A stretch of DNA of 64,000 nt from Numida meleagris (lineage: Eukaryota; Chordata; Aves; Galliformes; Numididae): positions 63,830,655-63,894,654 of the forward strand of contig NC_034409.1 in NCBI RefSeq assembly GCF_002078875.1, written 5' to 3'. The notes below the pieces were generated by a model that did no database searches, had not been told where the DNA came from, and saw only the letters and a list, made by a program, of their open reading frames with translations. Every line of letters begins with the position of its first letter. Within the stretch, counting starts at the first letter, position 1. Of this stretch, positions 23,769 to 38,204 are shown piece after piece. The position numbers and the translations under genes were made by a program.

Positions 23769-26514
23769 GTTAGCTGTGCAAACAGAATCACCAAGCATGA
23801 TTGTTCCTATTTAAGAGACAGGGAGCTGACACAAAACTGAGTAATTCATACTTCATTTCTTTTTAATTCAGAGATTATGCAGCAAAACTAGACATTTTAA
23901 CTTCACTGTGTTTGTTACAGCCCCTGGATCATTCCTGAGTGACACACTTTTTCCCAGTCATTTCCTGAAAGCTATTCAGAGCTGTTCAGAGCAGCTTCAC
24001 CAACACTGGGAACGGGGGCAATACACAGGGAAGGAAATTCTCCAAGAGCCGCCACAGGTGGGAACTAATTCCTCCCAGCTCCAGCTGGGTTTTCTTGTGG
24101 GTGGCAATGCACGGGTCTGAGAACGGGGATTACATTTTACTGAAAAACATATTTGACTGGTATCATGCTCGTTATTTTTAGCTTAGGAACAACGCTATAG
24201 AATTTGGAAAAAAGAATTTCCAAGACCTTCTCTAAAGCATTTTTTTTTTTACCTAAAAGTGATATTTATAACATCTTCAAGCAACTCAAACTATACTTGT
24301 AACAGTGTGACATCATTAAAACTTTAAAGCACATTTCTTGTGTAAAATACTTGTACATATCTTACAATTCTCAGTCATTTTTGTATCAGTACGCAGTTGT
24401 TACAACAGATTTTTATATTGTCTATTGTGAACAGATGAAAATTTAATACTCTGCAGTATTCTGTGTATTTCCTTCCCTGCTATCCTTCCTCATGCCCAAG
24501 TATAAAGGTAACACATCTCGGTGTCACCAGCTCGCGCAAATGAGGCATACTTGGCTGGCCCACAAATCTCCTTCCATGCGTGCACCACCCCACCTATGTG
24601 AGCTGGGATGGAAGTAATGTGAGGCACTGGTCACTAGGTTAAGGTTCCAATGATAGCAATAAGACAACAGCTTGGTTATTTAACTCATCCTGGGGAGCAG
24701 ATGGCTGCTGCCTGAATGCACACCTCGTCTGCCACATCGAGAGGAGGCCTGGTTTTATACACACACAGTAAGGCCTGTCTGCTCCCTTGCCCACACACCC
24801 TCTGCAAAGGCCGCACATGGCCACCTCTGAGGGCCTCAGGGCAGGGAGGAGGAAAGGTGCTCTCCACCTGCACCCCACTGGGGGGTTGGCTTCCTTTTGT
24901 TTGGATAGAATCGGATTTCATTTGCTAATTTAATTTCCAGCCACATGGTATGCACGCCCAGAGCAGAAAATGGAAATAACTACGCATTATGCGAAGACAT
25001 CTTTTACGGATCCAGTTACAAGAACCAGGAAAGAACCGGCTCATGCTCAACCCCTCCTTGCTACATAGCTGTGCAAATGTCACTTACACATACCCACCAA
25101 CACCTCACCTTCACTGTCTACTACAAATAGCTGCTGTAAAATAAACACTCCACCTGTAAGCAAAACCCAAGCCTGTTTAACTACCACTTCTCCCTTCTGC
25201 CTCTTTCCCACCACTCCTTTTCTTCACATCCATTTTTCCTCCACAGGGACTTAATGGCTCTGGGTAAGGTTAGGAAAATCTGACCTAGGCAGTAAAAATA
25301 ATCGTACATAAACTCAGCACAAACAAAAAGTGGAGCATCTCCTCTCTCACCAAGCCTGAAAAACACACACTAAAACCATTCCCTATGTCACTGGAGGAAG
25401 GAGATGAAGATCATTTCTGAACCTTTTCAGAGGTAAACCAGAAGGAAAAACACTGTCTGCAATGACAAGCTGCTGGTATCCAGGGAGCAGCATGGCTCTC
25501 ACCTATGACACCAATCCTCCGCCTGCAGCACAGGACATGTGAGCAGCAGCAACCTCACCACTTGCAAGGATGGCACTCATAATGCTCACATTTATCTATT
25601 TCTCAAGGCAAATCCCTCATGTGAGCAGCCAGGCCTTGAATATATTGATGGGAGAGTGCCCTCCTTATCATTAGGATTTAAAAGATTGGGTAGCCACGTG
25701 TTTTGAAATACAGGATCAAAGGGAAAAAAAAACCAGCCACACCCACAATAGTTCTTAGGAATTTTATTTTGAAAATAAAAAATAAAGGTGATTGGCAGTT
25801 AACAGGAGGGTAAATCTCATTTACTCCCATCAAGAATTAAGTTATATTTTGCTATGCTGAAGCAATCAGAAATACTCATCTAGCTTCACAGATTCCATGG
25901 AGCTAAGCAAAACGCATACTAACAAAAGAGCATTTTGCTTTGTTCAAATGAACTGCTTAAGCTAATATTTTCTTAGGTTTCAAAACATTCATTGATAGCT
26001 GACCATTAGTGATTTGCAGGCTGATGGGGATATGCAGTTTCTGCTTCAATGTTTCAGCACCCCAGACATACAATAATCAGCATCTATGGCTAAATGGGGC
26101 AGGAGATTTGTTTACCTGATTCTGCAATTTGTTTTGGCCAATCACCTGCAAATAACACTGCTCTGACACCAAAGGATGCATGTCATTAAGAAAAAGCACT
26201 ATCAATACAAAAACATCAACAATAAAAAAAAATTGTATGAGAGAACTCAGGTTACAGGCAAAGATTAAAATCGCAATTTCAGAAGAGCACACTGTGTTTT
26301 CAGGTAGCAGAACAGAACTGAGAGGGAATTAAAGCAGAATGCAAAACAGTCTAACCCCAAGTGCAGGACACTCACCACATACGCTGCAATTCAAGCTCTA
26401 CACCCACGGTATTACTACAGCGCTCAGGAAAGGAAAAAACTGCATTTGAACTCGGACACATTCTTATGTGCAGCCCCAGGCAAACCTATCCAATTGGATG
26501 TATTCATAGCACAA

Positions 26515-26552
26515 GGTGATTTACGTCACGGTGTAATCACCACTTGACGTGA
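26515..26552. promoter_or_regulatory. Paired CRE-like (TGACGT) motifs
   Basis: TTACGTCA (26,521-26,528) and TGACGTGA (26,545-26,552) are two CRE/ATF-type half-site motifs in opposite orientation. The first is framed by the inverted repeat GGTGAT (26,515-26,520) and ATCACC (26,536-26,541). The retained CpGs in AT-rich DNA are notable. Function is inferred only from the motifs. Confidence 0.35.
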
Positions 26553-28290
26553 TAAGCAGGCGTTGGCTGACACGATCTTTATTTGTGCAGTGAGTTTTCA
26601 TTGTACCTTCCTGATGTTGATTTTCTAGAGAGGTCGCTCCACACTGAGATGCTTTCCCAACTCTGTCATAGGGGAGCAAAGGTTTTTGCCTTCTGCCCCA
26701 TGCTGGTATTCAAGCTTGGGAAACAGGCTGAGAACCATGATAGCCAGCAGCCATACTCAAATGAGGGACCTTCCCTACCAAGACACAGACATGCTTCCAC
26801 TGAGCTGTGGGAGAATAATTTTTCCTCTCTCAAGTAATTACACTTCTATAAAATTTGTGGTCTCTAACTTCTAATAATTGAAAATATTTACTGGTTAAAA
26901 AATTCAATGACTACTCTGCTTTCTTGACTTCTAGACACCCAGAAAATCAATTGCAATAATTTCAAAAACTTTTCTCTTAAAGATTGCCAGAGTTAGTGCT
27001 GAAGTTGTTCTATTATTTAAGCCCTGCGGTTCAGAGTTCTGCAGCAGTATCAGGCAATTGTGTACACCTTCAGTGGTTCCCAAAACAGCAGCTGCTACGC
27101 TTGCACTGAAGCAGGAGGAAAAGCAGTAATGAGCGAGGGGAACCTGAGGACACATACTCTGCAACTTGCAAAAATACACTGGATATTTTACAATAGCACA
27201 AAATCTGTTTTTTCAAACTTTCCATTAATTAAAACCTACTGGCTTTAGCCTGGTTTAATAAACCAGTGGACCTTGAAATAACATAATTGAGTTCCTTGTT
27301 CTGTCTTTGTCTCCTCCAGCATAACGTCAGATCATGTGTTGACCATTTATCAGGCCAGATTCATTTTCAAACTCTGTCACTTACTAAACTAGTATGCACA
27401 GATCAATCCTGCACCAACCTCCAGGTTTTTGTCCAAATGTTCCAAAGAGCACTCTTAACAACACGGCAAAAATCTGAAGGTCTTGGGCAAGAGTCCATGG
27501 TATATTTCCCTTCCTGTCTTCAGTGCTACAAGTGGCTCCTTCTGTCTCAAGAAGATGACTCCAGGCAATTCTGCCTAAAGCACCAATCTTCAAATCTGAT
27601 AGTCACAGAAAGATTCAGTATCTGATGCTGAGCTACATCATACTGATGCTTTAATGGGACTATATCCACATACACAGTGCCTGCTTTATCTCAGAATTGT
27701 CTGAGATGTTTAAATGGTTAGCCATAACTGAGGGCACGCATGTTTTAATAGTCAGTGTGTATTCTGCAGACCAGGCTGCATCTCATCAATAATTCTTTGG
27801 TGCAACACTCCTGGGAAGACAGCAGTCAGCCCAGCATGACAGTGTCTTAAATAAAGAAGACTGTTACAAGGTGCAAGGCAGCACTCCACACATTTGCTGT
27901 CAAAGAATCACAGTGCTTCAGCTGCTGAAAGAAGCAGATTGCCATTGTTTTATCAAAAAAAAAAAAAGAAAAAAAATCACAGATGGGAGAAACCGACTGG
28001 AAACCACCTTCCCCTCAAAAAGAAATTGCTAGCTATTATCTTTCACAGAGAGGGTACATCTAGTATTGAACTGCAGACAGGATCGTGCTTCAAAGGTCAA
28101 AACAAGTATAGTCTTTTCTTTACAAAGCATCTTCAAAAGGAAGCTGGGGATGAAGTTTGTCTGTGTGCAGCCATACAGATTTAAACAGGAAAAAAATCCC
28201 TGAAAAAAAAAAAAACAACCAACCCACACACTTAAATAAAAGGCTTTGGAGAATTTCATTTTCTATTCAGCTGGAAGGGGAGTGAACAAG

Positions 28291-28292
<2 letters not shown>

Positions 28293-28320
<28 letters not shown>
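28293..28320. repeat. (CA)14 microsatellite
   Basis: An uninterrupted CA dinucleotide repeat of 14 units. It is likely polymorphic in length. Confidence 0.97.
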
Positions 28321-28324
<4 letters not shown>

Positions 28325-29275
28325 CATTTTTAATCATCTTCATGCTGACAGCAGCCAGTCACTATGTCTGTTATCAGAGCCCCACAGCTTGTATTCTCAG
28401 GCTGTAAAGCACTAAGGCACAAGGTATAAAATCTCCTCTGATTAAAAAGGTGTGGTGATAGTGCCTGGTATGTCACACCAGCTGCTACAGATTTGAAGGT
28501 TGGCCTCATCAGGATGACACTCATTTGGTGGAGGGAGGGGAAAAACAAATCCATAAAAATACAAATAGTAAGGATTTCCTATGATTAGCTGGCAGTCTGG
28601 CTCAGGCTCATTTTCTCTCAGCTCATTAGCCCACTCCTGGGGAAAAAAACAAGCAAAAAAGACAAGTTTTTGCATCCAGAAATTTAGAGTTAATAAAAGG
28701 TGCCAGTAAAGAGACAGAGGGAGAAAAGCTGCTTAAGGTGCAACTGCTCAGTGGGCACTTCTGGGGCACCTGAGGAAGGAGGATGTGGGAAAGGAAGAAT
28801 ACTGCAAAAGCCAAGGTGAAAGGTAGAGGAAAGAGAGAACAAATTTCAGTTTTTATTTATTCATTTTTTTATGGAGCTGATAGTTGTGGTACTCTCCCAT
28901 TTTCTCCATGAATTTATGCCACCTCCAACACTTTCTTCCAGACTGGTTGCATGTACAAGTCACTCCTTGCTTTGTAGTTGCTCCATCCCAATGTGCTGAA
29001 CAGTCTTTCAAATTTTAACAAACTTGCCCTGCTGACAGTTGTATTTTCTTACGTGTTATTCTCTCTGGGACATCATTTGGTATTATCTCAATTCTATGAG
29101 AGTTTCCATCTCCCCTCCCTTACAGTGTCAACTCTGTAGTGATGTTTTCCATTTTAAGATAAAGTCAATTATGAATAATTGAAATGTACAGATCAATTTG
29201 ATATAGCAGCAGAGAGCACAGAATTAGAAAGAAGCAGCAGCAAGTCAATCCAGTAACAGGGCAGGCAGCAACAGG

Positions 29276-29298
29276 TCAATTCAGTCAATCTGAATTGA
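29276..29298. repeat. 9-bp inverted repeat with TCAAT loop
   Basis: Arms TCAATTCAG and CTGAATTGA flank a 5-nt loop TCAAT, inside a small cluster of related CAGGTCAAT/AGTCAATCCAG words starting near 29,243. Confidence 0.75.
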
Positions 29299-29651
29299 TC
29301 CAACAGTTGCACATTAACACATAAAGTCATATATTTAGCTAGTTTAGGTACTGACCCTTATGAAGCTGCTTACTAACATGTAGTGAGGGTTTATCTGGTA
29401 ATCACCTAATTCTGTCAAAAACTTAAAATTCAAAAATTTTAAAGAAAGCTAGGCAATTCATGCCTTGCTGAATCTATTCAATACACTACCAAGAGGAAAA
29501 AGGGACATGATCAAAAGTTATCTCTAAACCAAACAGGTTCATCTACAAAGCTCTGAGACTTAGAGAATAGAATTCTATTCCCTTTCAAGAGGATATTGTC
29601 TGTGTATGTATTTAAATATAGATAGATGCATACATATGTATATATGTATGC

Positions 29652-29827
29652 ATATATATATACCTACATGAGTATGTATGTAAGAAAGAGGGCAGATCAT
29701 ACCTCTTCTTAAACAGATATATGCAGCGTCCATTCTACTCCTCTGTCTCAGGAGAATCTATCTATATATATACATACAGAAGTATGTATATAAGAAATAA
29801 AAATGGCAGTCTATACCTCTTATTAAG
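29652..29827. repeat. Imperfect direct duplication (about 60 bp, offset about 110)
   Basis: Unit 1 (29,652-29,713) and unit 2 (29,764-29,827) share the same order of words: TATATATATAC, CTACA/ATACA, AGTATGTAT, TAAGAAA, GGCAG, ATACCTCTT and TTAA. They are separated by about 50 bp of unrelated sequence. The homology outside the TA-rich part argues for a true duplication, not only low complexity. Confidence 0.6.
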
Positions 29828-32000
29828 TGATAATTTATCATCTCAGCAGCATCTTACTCAGAATTTAATTCTTCTGAATAGTTTAGAAGAAATAAAGAAT
29901 TCTGCTAAGAAACAAAGTACCAAAAAAAGGAAAAACAAACCAACCAACCTAAGTTCATTGTTTCAAAGCTCTTTATCTTGAAAACTTGTGATTGGTTTTG
30001 AAATTTCCATTTGAAAGTCAAAAAAAAAAAAAAAAAGAAAGAAATGGATTTCAACGGGGAGTCAGAGGTCCGCCTTTGCTAATGTGATTTTAGTCTTTGC
30101 AGTCCTGGACATCAACACAGTTAATGAATAATGACGGTGCAAACAAAATATCAGATAATGATGAGGGAGAGGGAAGAGTGAAATAATTGCATGGGTAGCT
30201 CTGACTGAACTTGCCTTCAATTGGAAAAATTGATGCCCCCTTAATTATAGGAAAAAGGCTTTACGAAAAAGACAAGACTGACATGAAAATCGAAAAGCTT
30301 TACTCTTTGGATTCAAATGTATGGAAATGCAAAGATTGTGAGGTTTGTTAGGTTGGGTTTTATTTTTGTTTCAAATATAGTTCTTTCTCAAAAATTACAG
30401 CCAAACATGTGTGTAAAACTTCACCTCACTTCAAAGCTGTTACAGCAAGAGATTTGTTCAGACAGTGTATTTGTTTGTTTTTATCACTCTCGGGGAATAT
30501 TGCTTACTACAAGTCAGACTGCTTCCTACAAGGTACACAGCATTTCCCTTCCAGTAAGAGCTCAAGTCAGTAGGAGTTACAGCCATTTGAAGGATCAGTC
30601 TGATAACCTATCAACATCACTCAAGATCTCCACTAATTGGCTCCATTGAATATATTATCAAAAGAGGGCACCAGAGATTTCTCGCTGTTTCATTAGGTCT
30701 GCATTGCACACTTTTCTTTCCCTGCTCTCACTCCATTCCTGCAGCACATGCCAAATTCTCAAGTGTGAGAAATGGCTAATATAAGCACACGAAATACATT
30801 GTTCTCCATGCACCTCTAGGCAGTAAGAGAAAGTAGCTTAATAATACATTAGTAAAAATGTTAAACAAAAGTGAAGGTGACATTTCACTATGAAAGTCAC
30901 ATACAATTCCTCAGTTACCTGATAAAGTCCTTTATTCCCTACTTTTATAGCTCTTTCCCTGTAACATCAACAGTCACGCAAGCCATATTTACATGACAAT
31001 TTCTATAATGAGATACAACCACTTCTAAGAAGTGATATTTTATAAATAGCCTTTACTGTCCTGCAATTTATAGTTATCATTTCTATTGTTTGGTATTTTT
31101 CATCAGCAGGTCTCAAATAGTGTTTAGAAGATTTAATTGTATTGCTCATCTGAATTTGCAGATGGGGCTTACAAAGTGAAAGCACAATTATATGAGGCAG
31201 AATTTATCCAGGAAACAGGAACTGTGATACTTAAGCTCAGAAAGAAACCAAGAGATAATTTAAAGCAAGGTATCTACAAAGAATAGTGCCTTTGCCAAGA
31301 TACTGTTTGTATTGGTTTTGTAAAGAGGGGACAGAATGTTCTCTTCTAAAGAACCACAAAATAAACTTCCTGAACCAATGTGAGCTTTATTTTTGCTTTT
31401 TTTTAACCCAACTAAGTGTGGCTTAGCCAGATTTGCTTCATAAAAGAAAACAATTCAATTAATTTGGTATAGCCTTGTCCAGAAAAGCACTAACACACTC
31501 CTGAAAGTGAGTAGAACTGGCTACCTGAACAGATCTGGAACCACAGCTTCATTCTGAAATTAATAACAGCCTGGAAGAAGGGTTTTCGGTCCATTATTTT
31601 TTATTTTATTTAACGATTTCTTCATAGCATTCCAAGCAGATGTAATCACCTCAATTTTTTTTTAATGCCATTATCTTGACGCACTCTAGAAAGGTTTGAG
31701 AGAGCGGAGATAAGAGACATAGCACACTGAGATTGCACTGGAAAAAGAACCTGAAGTCATTACACACTTTATTGTTGTTGTTATAGGAATTTGTTCCTAA
31801 GTCAGCCGCATTCTCCTTTAGAAAAATAATAATAATAACTTTAATTCAGCTTTTACGTCTTTTTACCTTTCAGGAGCTGATTTAGTCCACAGGAAAAAGC
31901 TTATTTGCAAGACAAAGAGAAAAGCGTCACTGGTACGGTCAAAAGAGACAACTTGTTTAGTCTGATATTTTACAAAGTCTACTTAGCAATAGTAATTGAT

Positions 32001-32088
32001 TTAATAATAATAATAATATAATGATCTGAACTCTCTCCCCTAGATAAGGACACTGAGCCCCAAAGTAATGAATAAATAAATAAATAAA
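32001..32088. repeat. (AAT)n and (AAAT)n simple repeats
   Basis: A trinucleotide TAA/AAT run at 32,001-32,018 and a tetranucleotide AAAT run at 32,070-32,088, separated by about 50 bp of unique DNA. Confidence 0.85.
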
Positions 32089-35000
32089 AATCACCGATGT
32101 GTAACTCTACGATTGTTCTGTTTACACACAGCATTTGTGAAAGTTTCTTGACTAACAGAAACCCTCATTTCACAAAATTTACAAAGTGAAACTACTTCTA
32201 GAGCCACTGTGAGTACGTTTTTACCCACCAGTGTACCACAGCCATTATTTGGTCACATTTGCCAGACAAATGTCCATCTCTTCTCAGAGCCTCATGGAGT
32301 TAAAATGATGGATCACTTTATTTCAAACAGGTAGAATACCAAAAGAGCTGGAAGCCTACACCAGGCTTGGGTATTTAAAGAAGTCAGAAACTTATTAAAG
32401 GATTCTACACAAAAATATCATTTCAAAATGCTGTCCTAATCCCACTTGTAGCTGTCATCCTAAATAGAACAATAAATTACCCCCTGAATTGATAAGGAGA
32501 TGTCAGCAGAAGAGGTGTTTTCACAATAAAGGGGGAACATCTCATGGAAGGAAAACAGAATGACACAGAAAATCTCATTTTACTTATATTAATACCATTT
32601 CCTAAATCTGAGTCAGATTTCTAAAAATTGTCCATCCTCATTGGTGCAGAAGTTCAAAATTGCTTTAGTTTTGTATTATTTTCATTGCTCTTCGAATTCT
32701 TCAATGTTCCTTATTTTGGCTGTACATTAATGACAAACTTGGTTTATTAACAGCACAATGATAAACAATTTCAGTGACTATTTACTTGTCACTATTTCCT
32801 CATCTACTTTTGCCTTTATGCCAGAGTCAACTTCTGGCAGGGTGAACAGTGAAATCTTTTTTACTTTTTAGTTCCTTATGCCACATCGCTGGAGCTTCAA
32901 GCTTTGCAAATATCAGGTTTATTCACTAGAAAACCAATCACTGGCATGTTTATTCTGTTTTATTTTAAAATAAGAAAAAAATATATATTAGTCTCAGGTT
33001 TTCTAAAAGTAATTTTCATATATACAACTTCTAAACTTGAGTATGTTTACCTTAAACTGGCAGATATATTCATACACAGAATCCTAGTCTCCCAAACAGG
33101 ATGGCATATCTTGATAGCATTCCTAAAATGATTTGGTTTTTTTACGTGAAGAAATATTAATACTAGAAGACTCAGCTTAAGTAAAAAGACAGTTGGTCTT
33201 AAAATTCAATAGATGCAAGCTTTCTTGTTAACTCTACAATGGAAATAGTTGACTTTAGATATATGCATACACTAAACAAAAAAACCTCAGAGAAATATAT
33301 TTTTTCAGGAAGATTAATGGTGTTTGAAGAAAATAATCTATGGACTTTAAAAGGATGTGCATACAAGGTTATCGCAGTGGGGAACATACACATGGATGAC
33401 AGTAGTTTGAGGAAAAGTTCCCTGCCCGCTCCAGGAAAGGAAGCGCCCTTAAAAACTGCATCCTGTATCTTAGGCAAGGGCTGACACAGTTTAAAGGATG
33501 TGTAGGAGGCATTACACATTGTACTGGAAGAAGCAATAAGAAATGTAATTTGGTGGTGTTTTTTTTTTTTTCTGGAAAGGAGCAGGGGGAGTGAGAATGG
33601 GAAAGTGTCTTTCTGGTTGCTATGAAGGCTGCTCAGAGCAGAGTGCTTAGCCCTACACTCTAGATTACCATGGTCAATGTAAATTGGAGAGCATTTCAAC
33701 TACTGATTGCTAGATATTGCCTTGTGGCAGAAACACTCATGATATCCCTGTTGACCATGCAGAAAGGTTGCATTCTCTAGCACATCCCAAAAACATTTCT
33801 TTTCCTTTCACCCTACCTAGTTCTTTATATCTTCTGTATATCAAGGAAAGCACAAAAATTGTGCAGCCTTTTGAAATCACTTGTGCAAGAAAAAGCACAC
33901 AGGTTTCCACATCAATACACCCATCGAATTTTACCACGCTCTGGCCACTAGAGTAATAAATGTTATTTTAAGTACAGACTGTTGTAATGGATCAGTTTCA
34001 GTGCCAATAAGTTTATCTTTGTAGCAGAGGATCAGGGTGAGGTTTCCCCATCATAACGTAATCCAAAGCTGGTTCCAAGCCGTATCAAAACTTACAATCA
34101 TGAAATTTTTATCCCAAGAGGAGATAGAGCACACCACACACATGACCTCTGAATCACCTAAAACTTTTATCAAGTTCATGTAACTTTTTTTCTTACTCAA
34201 GCACTTCGGTTTATACTGCATACACTCCAAAAAAAACCAGATGCTTTTTATCAGCACGTCCTTTCCTTCTTCTGGGAGTCACATACAGACACACCATCAA
34301 AACAACTAGATGCTGAGATTTTCAGCTCAACGCCTCATTTTCTCAAATTCTATTTCTTACTTATGCCTTTAAACTTCTACCTATTTGCCATCACTGATGT
34401 TAGAGCTCATCTGTTCCACTGTGATCAAAGCATTACACCATAAGCAATGTTTTCCAGACCCTTCTGATATTACCCATCAAGGTAATAAAGTCTCTACTCT
34501 TAAGTCAAAGCAATCTGTTATACGACTCAAAATCTTTTTTATTTCTACTCCATTGCTGGTATTAACCACAGCCTTTGAACTCATTATTATCTTCTGTGGG
34601 ACCACTACTTTCAGAATTATTGGCTTATCAGAATGCAATGTGCTTTACTGTTACAAGTCAATTAATCCTAAAAATGAATGTAATTATGAAAAGGAAGGTT
34701 TGTAATAGCTTACATTAGTCCAATAGTAAAGCTGAAATTAAAAAGTGCAAACCAGTTTCCAGGCCAACTATCACACCTAAAAAAAAAAAAAAAGCAACAC
34801 ATGCTTCTGACAAAAGAAGACTCCAAAATCTAAAGTCTGCCTAGTCTGCAACACGGACAAGGTGGCAATTTTCTTGGGGCCATTAGTCCTTTAAAAGAAA
34901 CCACCACAGCACCTCTAATAGAATGTAACTATTAATTCCTATAAAAAAAAAACAAACATATTCAAGCAACAAAACAGCTTTTTATAGAACTTATTGCTAC

Positions 35001-38000
35001 TTCATTACTATTGCTGTTAGTGCCATTGCACTAGTATGCATCACCAGGTGCAACCCTGAGCAGCACCCTGGCCATGCCAGAGATCTCAGTACTCTGGGAG
35101 GCAGGGATTTCTCGAGACTTTGGGATAAACAGTCTTCTCAGATCCTGCAAAATAATAAGAAATATGATGGTTCTTTTGTTGTAAAATGAGCTCTGCTGGC
35201 TCTATTTCATGTAGGTGATGACTGGTACTACCAATGGCCAAGTATTCAGAAGGTACCCTATTACAGAATACAGTAAACTAACATTCCTTTAATCCATTTG
35301 CACCCAACTCCTCCTAAACTGAGCCAGGAATTAGCTCTCTAAAAGGTCCCGCTTCTTAAAAAAAAAAAAATGAAAAAAGAATAAAGACCACTACTTACCT
35401 CTTATAAATGTTTCCTTGCTAATGTTTCTTTTATTGAAGCCTACTAAAAGGTAACGGTCTAAGTAATGTCTTGCAGTACTATCCTACTCGCTAAGGGAGT
35501 GCAAAAAGGGTATCTTCATATTTAAACACTTAAAGTATTACCTTCCAGCTTTTTCAAGCATCTTTCTTCCTCTGCTTTATAATTCAAGAACAAGAGAGTT
35601 TGTTCTTAATCTAGTCCTTGCTTCTTTTTGACCTTCTTATAACTACTTGTCTGTATTTTTTCTTGTCTCAATGCTAAGAAGCTGATTCTGCAGTATGGCA
35701 CATTTAATTATATTAAGAACTCTGACTGACATTCGTGTTGGGCCAAGAGCAGGATTTACATCACAAACAAACAAAAAAAAGCAATCCTGGACTGATTATA
35801 AGCACAAACTTGCAGAAAACTCAACTTCCCTGCACAAGAAAACATAAATAAATCACCAGGCTTATACGGACTCAGCTGTAATAACCCCTCTACCCCTTAT
35901 ATTTCCAAACTATTGTTGCCAGTAATTTTGACCAGCCACCCAACTTGACAAATTCAGAGCCACGCAGCCAGAATAAGGAGCTATATGATCAAAAGGGGTC
36001 TTCTGCGCTTTTCATCCAGAAGCAAAACATTAGAAAGCTACACAAAAGCTAGCTCACCAACTTTCCTGAGAATGCCTAAAATTTTGTCTTGCCAATACCA
36101 ACAAAGTATTTTAATTATGCTTATTTTTCTTCACTTTATAAAGTATTACAAACGCTTAACATACTACAATACAAAAACTCTGAACAAACGGTTCCTAATA
36201 CACTGTTTCCCCATTTTAATCTTACTACCAGAATTCCACTGGGAAAAGAACAGATAAATAAAAGCAGAAATCCATCATTTAAAACAATACAAAACAACTA
36301 ATCATCTTATGCATTCAAACCCAATTTTAGACTTGCAATTGTAACCATAAAATATAATTTCCACAGTACTGGATCAAAAAACTAAACTAAATTAGTAAAA
36401 AAATAATTTAAAAAAATGTAGACAAAATAGTGTTTGCTACAGGCCAAGAGACATTATGCCCAAACTTTGCATGGAGAGTTAAATTTGAGGCCAAAATACA
36501 AAACTAAAAGTGGGAGCTGATAATGGAAAGACAAGTACCACAACATGAATCTTAAACAAATATATTACTCAGCTTGGAACAAAAGCAGAACATTACTGCT
36601 GCACTTAGAGCAGGTTTGGTTCAACTCCATAAAGCCCCTAGCACAAGCGTTTTCATTTCTTCTTCATCACCTCTCTCCCATTTCGCAGAACAGAAACCTG
36701 CAAATGTGTCACGTGGAGAAGGGCAACACTGACCAGTCTAACTGGAAGCCAATATTTGTCAGCTGTTTGCAGATGTGGTGAGGTGAGAACCTCTAGCAGT
36801 CTCTGCAAGACATCAGGTAACCCACTGCATTATTTACGTAGCCAAAGCAATGTTGTCTGTCCGTTCCTTCAAAACAATTTGTGCACCATTATTAGAACTT
36901 AAGAATAGATCCTGGCTGTGACCACAGACTCCCTGTTTGACAGGAAGAAATAAAGATGAAATAAAAGGATGCTCACGGGAGATGCACAGGGAAAAGAGGA
37001 AAGAAAAACCTTTCAATGCCTCATAATCCTACCCAGGAGGAAACTTTATCACTTTATAGGAGTTGCCAGTGTGGTACCACACCACAAGAAAGCCAAAGGT
37101 GAAGCAGATACTTCAGGTCACCCACAAGGGACACAGAGCTATGAAATACCTAAGTTGTGTCAGTGGAATATGCCAAGCATAAATTGCACAAAAGCTTTCT
37201 GTAAATTGTTTTACAACTAGAGGAATGAAGAAATTGACCAAAGGAAGAAATAAATTATGGCCTGTAACTTGAATGTTTAAAAGAAAGATTGAAGTTAATA
37301 TTGTCTTTCACAGCTTTAAAGCACTGAAATCTAATTTAAGGCATTGTTGATTATCTCAGCTATGTATCTGTGCATAAATTTCATTATGAGACACAAAGAG
37401 ATACACAAAATCACCAAGCGTGACTTTCAGAACCAGAAGTATAGAGATGCCTTGTTGGAGTGAAAGAGGGCAATATCAGCCTGCTGAAGACAAACATTTC
37501 AAGAAAGCTTCCATTGCATTTAAATCAAAAGAGCAATCTTCCTCAGAACTAATCAATAGATCTAAAGATGTTAATCTGGCATCTGTTTTATTAAAAGGCA
37601 GACACCCTCGGGAGATTCTGCAAGGTCCCACATCTGAGTGTTCTTAGTGCAGGAATTTAACAGAAGCGTTAAGTCAACTTAAGAATGCACACATAAAATA
37701 AAAACATAAAAAAGCTTACGTAAAAAAGCCACCATCTTTATCACTTTTAACTTTGACCACTTCTAGCATATGGAAATGTCCACTATTAATTTTGTCTCTA
37801 ATATTAACATGACTATTAATGTTACCAATTTGACTCAAACAATTTATATTAGTATGACAAGATAGCTTATTAAATGAGCTTTCAACCTGCTGATCTGAAA
37901 AACACTCTTCCCATGAAGACAAAAGCACAGTAGTCAGTGTATTATTGAAAGTCTAGCACTGATCTAAAATGATTAAATTAAAATGTATTTTCAGAAAAAT

Positions 38001-38204
38001 AAATATAAAACATATCCACATTTCACCTGGAAAAAGAAATGATCTGCTCATATAATGATCCTTCAAATCTTTAAACTCTATAATATTTTCTTTTTTTCTT
38101 TTGGTTCCTTCCTCCTTAAATTTAATTAAGATTAATTTACTGGCTTTCCAGGAATTGGACAAATGTAAGTACTATATTAAGCTGAAAATTCAATCTTTGA
38201 TTAA

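Larger units (their letters stand above)
23769..29651. other. Non-coding stretch
   Basis: About 5.9 kb with no supported gene. It contains a T11 run near 24,240, a GC-richer patch at 24,500-24,930 whose overlapping frames show no domain, an A-rich tract near 27,955-27,976, (CA)14 at 28,293-28,320, paired CRE-like motifs at 26,521-26,552, and a short palindrome at 29,276-29,298. Confidence 0.45.

Noticed and set aside
33199..33699. 166-codon minus-strand frame
   Set aside because: No recognisable domain, low-information composition including a Lys run from an A/T tract, no paired splice sites and no promoter context.
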